Positions 60,770-64,000 of a DNA stretch of 64,000 nucleotides are shown here, piece after piece (within the stretch, counting starts at the first letter, position 1; each line of letters starts with the position of its first letter). The stretch covers positions 1 through 64,000 of the forward strand of contig LWTK01000105.1 of NCBI GenBank assembly GCA_003326205.1, written 5' to 3'. The notes below the pieces were generated by a model. It made no database searches, was not told the origin of the DNA, and saw nothing but the letters and a program-made list of their open reading frames with translations. The position numbers were made by a program, and so were the translations under genes. The stretch is from Nostoc sp. ATCC 43529. GTDB lineage: Bacteria; Cyanobacteriota; Cyanobacteriia; Cyanobacteriales; Nostocaceae.

Positions 60770-61249
60770 AGGGCATAGTGAGTACTGTGGATTGTGTAGA
60801 TACAGTAATTTCTGTTGCCTACTAATTAATGAAAATCTCTTGTCTTGTCAGCAATTAGCTCTCTTATAGTTTGGATAGTTACTTATTCTTAAAATCTCTC
60901 CGCGTCCCCGCGTCTTCCGAAGTCTGAGCGGCGGAAGCCGCCGCTCAGACTTCTCTCGGTGTCTCCGCGTCAGTCCTAATAATAAGTCTTCAATCAAACA
61001 TGATATTATCTGCGCTAATTACTTTTCTCCCAATCAACACCACACGACATACTGCCCTAATAAAGCCTTAGGTTTACAGGCAATTTTGGCTCACAGCATC
61101 GTGTAAAAATGTTATGCAACTCTTGATACTTGAAAATGTAGCGATCGAACAATTTTGGATTTTAGATTTGCAATTTTAGATTGGTTCCACCGACAAACAA
61201 GCAAAAGTCTGACATAAACCCAAAAAATAATCTAAAATCCAAAATCTCA
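60770..61249. other. Upstream region of hglE with GC-rich palindrome, no gene seen
   Basis: About 480 bp. It should contain the hglE promoter, which in related strains is switched on late in heterocyst development. The only structured parts are the palindrome at 60919-60953 with flanking CCGCGTC repeats, and AAATCCAAAATCTAAA-type repeats at ~61150-61245. Confidence 0.5.
60919..60953. repeat. GC-rich palindrome with 16-bp perfect stem
   Basis: GAAGTCTGAGCGGCGG, loop AAG, CCGCCGCTCAGACTTC. It stands out in an AT-rich region ~150 bp upstream of hglE and is bracketed by CTCCGCGTCCCCGCGTCTTCC and CTCGGTGTCTCCGCGTC. It may be a repeat insertion, or could affect the hglE leader if transcribed. Confidence 0.75.
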
Positions 61250-61419
61250 TTAGTGATGGTTAATATTTTGAGCAATGGTATCCCACTGAACAGTAGAAAC
61301 TGAAGAGTAGCTAAAAGAACAGAAACGCTTTTTTCGCCCGCAATAGTTTGATTTTCAAGCCTAACCGCAACAACGTAGCTGGTATTAATGACAGCGTTCT
61401 GTGTCTTAATAAATGTCAT
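61250..61419 (-). pseudogene. Small gene with a one-base frameshift
   Basis: The frame starting at ATG 61419 reads MTFIKTQNAVINTSYVVAVR, then LENQTIAGEKSVSVLLAT. The protein-like sequence then continues in a neighbouring frame as SSVSTVQWDTIAQNINHH and a stop at 61250. The unshifted frame runs on into low-complexity repeat. The span of 170 bases is not a multiple of three, in line with a single-base change near 61310. Either a real pseudogene or a sequencing error. I do not know the family; the function is unknown. Confidence 0.5.
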
Positions 61420-61431
61420 AGCCAGTTTCAA

Positions 61432-62456
61432 CGTCCAGGATAATACATTTTATGAGATTCGACCTAGAAAAGTTGACAAGTTCGTTACAAAAAACATCAC
61501 CTTTTATCCGAATTTATGCAATGTGAAAAACTAATTAAACCTTCAAAAGGTGATAACCAAGCATTTAGATTTAGTTATTTCTACTTTCAAAATCTTAATT
61601 AAATAACTAATTGACCTCACAACTTTTAAGCGTTGAATTAATAAAAACAATAACACGCTTTATATAAACTAAATGATTACTTTAAACTTTTTTTATAAAG
61701 AACTAGATTATTGTGGATATCTATTTTGCGTAATTTTCATAGTTTTAGTATAATTTTCAACTGGAAAAGTGTATAAAAGGCTGAATTATCTCAGGTTTAG
61801 ATGGAAATTGGTTTAAAAAATAACAGTATTAATTTCTGGGTTATTAAGTAATAATTACTTGGACACATTAATAAATGGTAGAGCTATAAGTATTTTTTTC
61901 AGGGAAATAACATAATTTAACTAATGTTTTTGAAGATTTTCTAATATAAATATAAACAAAAAACAAAATGGTTATCTATAAAGCAATTGTTAATTTTGAA
62001 TATGTTGCATAGTAAACATAATTCAATTCGCTGGTGTTGGCGTAGTCTGTAGACATTGCTAATTAGAAGACTGTTGCTCAAAAAGATGATAATGTCTTAG
62101 GTTACACAACATTACCAACAAAAATTTGTTAATATTTTTATGGGTTAACCAGTATTTAATAATGCTGAAAAACTTGGTTGAAAAAGTTTTTGTAGTGGAT
62201 ACCTACGATAATTGCAGCTGAATATGAAAAATATTTTGATGAGGAAATCAGGATTTATGCCAAGTAAAACGGTTGACAAATTAAAATTTTGTAGTCATAC
62301 TCAAGAACAAGGTTATTCAATTTTTTGAGTTGATTTTTCGGCGCTTCATTATTCTAGATATTTAAGTTTCTGGCTAGCGCTATTGTATTTTACGCTACTG
62401 GATTCGAGGACAAGTAACGATATAACTAAAGAAGCTTTCAAGTAACACTACCATAA
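61432..62456. other. Long AT-rich intergenic region, no gene seen
   Basis: About 1 kb between the broken small gene and the repeat upstream of the membrane fusion protein gene. I see no ORF worth calling, no RNA gene and no strong hairpin. It separates two divergent heterocyst-related units, so regulatory sites are likely, but I could not define one. Confidence 0.5.
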
Positions 62457-62643
62457 GAATTCAGAACTCAGAATTCAGAATTCAGAAAGAACTCTTAGCC
62501 GCAGTTTCCGTCATTGATGCACTTCACCGCAAGCATCAGAAGTTCGAGAATCAAAACAGTTAAAGAATCAGGAAAACATTTGATTTATCAATATACCAGC
62601 CATACTAAACTCCTTCTGAATTCTGAATTCTGAATTCTGAATT
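62457..62643. repeat. Element bounded by inverted AATTCAG/CTGAATT repeats
   Basis: GAATTCAGAACTCAGAATTC and two more AATTCAG units (62457-62487) are inverted to CTTCTGAATTCTGAATTCTG plus further units (62613-62643). The enclosed ~125 bp is noncoding. It ends 65 bp before the start of the gene at 62708. Confidence 0.7.
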
Positions 62644-62707
62644 TTTAGCCCTTATCGATTAAATATAGCCATTTCAGCTATCCCCTAGTAAGAATTGGAA
62701 TGAAAAT

Positions 62708-63916
62708 ATGGCAGTAAATAAAGAAAGCCGATTATTTAGAAAACCTGTTGTGCGATCGCGAGTAATTTTAGCAGCTTCTATCACCTTAGCGGCGGGATTA
62801 GTCGCTTTGTATAGTTTGGCAACATTTTGGCCGAAAACTAAAGTTGAAACACCAGCAGCTAACCCTGTAAAACCGACCACCCCGACAAAAGTTGCTGTCA
62901 CAGCCTTAGGACGTTTGCAGCCAGACGGTGACGTTACTTCTTTGAATGCTCCCAATGCTAATAATGGCGTGCGAGTTGAAAAACTGTTAATCAAAGAAGG
63001 AGAGGCAGTTAGGGCTGGGCAAGTATTGGCGTATCTAGAAACTTATGGTCGTGCAAAAACAGCATTGCAACAGGCTAAAGACCAACTGCAAGTTAGCAAA
63101 GCTAAACTAGCGCAGGTGAAATCTGGGGCGAAAACCGGAGACATTGATGCTCAAAAAGCAGCGATCGCTCGTTTAGAGTCACAATATAAAGGAGACATTG
63201 CTACCCAAGACGCTACAATTGCCCGCGTCCAGGCTGAGGTAGATAACGCTCAAGCTGAAAACGATCGCTATCAGCAATTATATAAACAAGGTGCGATCGC
63301 AGCTTCCGTAGCAGACAGCAAAGCTTTGCAACTCAAAACCACACAACAGCAACTCACAGAAGCCCAAGCCGCCAAACAACGTACTCAAGGCACATATCAA
63401 GAACAACTCAAGCAAGCACAAGCCCAACTCAACAGTATTAGCGAAGTGCGTAGCGTAGATGTTCAAGTTGCACAAACCGAAGTCAACAGTGCAACAACTT
63501 CCGTTCAACAAGCAAAAGCAGACTTGGATTTGAGTTACATTAAATCTCCCATCAATGGCAAAATCTTGAAAATTCATGCCAAAACCGGAGAAGTAATCAG
63601 CACCAGCACAGGATTTGCTGAGATAGGTAAAACATCGCAAATGAATGTGATTGCAGAGGTGTATCAAACCGACGTTCAAAAAGTGCGTGTCGGACAAAAA
63701 GCCAACATCACCAGCACTGCATTTCCTGGAACATTAAAAGGAACCGTCAAAGAAATTGGTTGGCAAGTTGACAAACAAAGCATCTTCAGCCTCAACCCAG
63801 GTTCAGACACAGACCGCAGAATAGTTGAAGTCAAAATCTCCATCGATAACCCCGCAGACAGCGAACGAGTCGCCCGGTTAACCAACTTACAAGTAGATGT
63901 TGCCATACAGATTTAG
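62708..63916 (+). CDS. ABC exporter membrane fusion protein, DevB/HgdB family
   Basis: A 402-residue protein. N-terminal membrane anchor (VILAASITLAAGLVALYSLATFW, ~19-41), then TKVAVTALGRLQPDGDVTSL, the DevB-family opening. A lipoyl-like half follows (VEKLLIKEGEAVRAGQVLAYLE), a long coiled-coil hairpin (~115-275), the second lipoyl half (LSYIKSPINGKILKIHAKTGEVIS) and a beta-barrel domain (VIAEVYQTDVQKVRVGQKANI). DevB-type adaptors link an inner-membrane ABC transporter (DevCA) to TolC and export heterocyst glycolipids. Position, divergent from hglE, fits hgdB of Anabaena, but devB itself cannot be excluded without a tree. The permease and ATPase genes would lie past the window end. Confidence 0.88.
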   Translation: MAVNKESRLFRKPVVRSRVILAASITLAAGLVALYSLATFWPKTKVETPAANPVKPTTPTKVAVTALGRLQPDGDVTSLNAPNANNGVRVEKLLIKEGEAVRAGQVLAYLETYGRAKTALQQAKDQLQVSKAKLAQVKSGAKTGDIDAQKAAIARLESQYKGDIATQDATIARVQAEVDNAQAENDRYQQLYKQGAIAASVADSKALQLKTTQQQLTEAQAAKQRTQGTYQEQLKQAQAQLNSISEVRSVDVQVAQTEVNSATTSVQQAKADLDLSYIKSPINGKILKIHAKTGEVISTSTGFAEIGKTSQMNVIAEVYQTDVQKVRVGQKANITSTAFPGTLKGTVKEIGWQVDKQSIFSLNPGSDTDRRIVEVKISIDNPADSERVARLTNLQVDVAIQI

Positions 63917-63922
63917 TTTAGG

Positions 63923-64000
63923 GCATTGGGCATTGGCATTTATTCATTAATGACTAATGTCCACTAACTAATGACCAATGACTAGTAACTAATGACTATT
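63923..64000. repeat. Heptamer repeat run at window end
   Basis: CATTGGG, CATTGGC, CATTTAT, ATGACTA, ATGTCCA, ATGACCA, ATGACTA units of the same STRR family as 27565-27600. It is cut by the window edge. Confidence 0.75.

Noticed and set aside
27558..64000. CATTAGT/CATTGGT runs considered as possible CRISPR-like arrays
   Set aside because: Units are 7 bp and contiguous, with no unique spacers; they are STRR repeats.

Overview
The window reads as chromosome of a heterocyst-forming filamentous cyanobacterium of the Nostoc/Anabaena group. The evidence is a heterocyst-glycolipid polyketide synthase cluster (hglE to hglB) next to hetI, an RpaA-type response regulator, a CrtD-like carotenoid desaturase, a COP23-type protein, frequent GCGATCGC (HIP1) octamers, CATTAGT/CATTGGT heptamer runs, and many short palindromic or MITE-like repeats between genes. 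The species cannot be named from this sequence alone.

Layout. 1-8.5 kb: the 3' end of a transposase, a saccharopine-dehydrogenase-like oxidoreductase, a CrtD-like desaturase, an M16 peptidase, an SLH/GHL10 cell-envelope protein, an HdeD-like membrane protein and a DUF1400-like protein. 8.7-15.9 kb: a probable operon of three dynamin-like or P-loop GTPases, preceded by a small sigma-factor-like ORF and an acidic ORF whose reading frames look broken; this is the best candidate for a little-described system. 15.9-23.9 kb: two clear MITE-like elements, a divergent MetK paralogue beside a P-type ATPase, then small stress-type genes (PNPOx-like, ChaB) and a methyltransferase. 24-28.4 kb: an iron-binding redox-enzyme-family protein, FtsI/PBP2 and an FtsL-like protein. 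29-33 kb: a small lipoprotein, a small secreted or membrane protein, and glgB. 33.4-37.6 kb: a COP23 gene followed by three exported trypsin-like proteases, the last two made by tandem duplication and the last fused to seven WD40 repeats. 37.7-42.3 kb: a RelE/ParE toxin remnant, a Ser/Thr kinase, rpaA, an alpha/beta hydrolase and two small ORFs.

43-64 kb is the heterocyst glycolipid region. HetI (phosphopantetheinyl transferase) would activate the ACPs. HglE (KS-AT-ACP-ACP plus half a KR), the KR-DH protein, the KS-CLF-AT protein and the PfaD-like enoyl reductase would together build the long aglycone chain, and HglB/HetM (ACP plus thioester reductase) would release it as an alcohol. An SDR sits where hetN lies in Anabaena PCC 7120 but lacks the RGSGR motif. 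A DevB/HgdB-type membrane fusion protein diverges from hglE and would serve glycolipid export; its ABC partners would lie beyond the window.

I saw no tRNA, rRNA or CRISPR array. Intergenic regions are dominated by short repeats, several with terminal inverted repeats and candidate target-site duplications.
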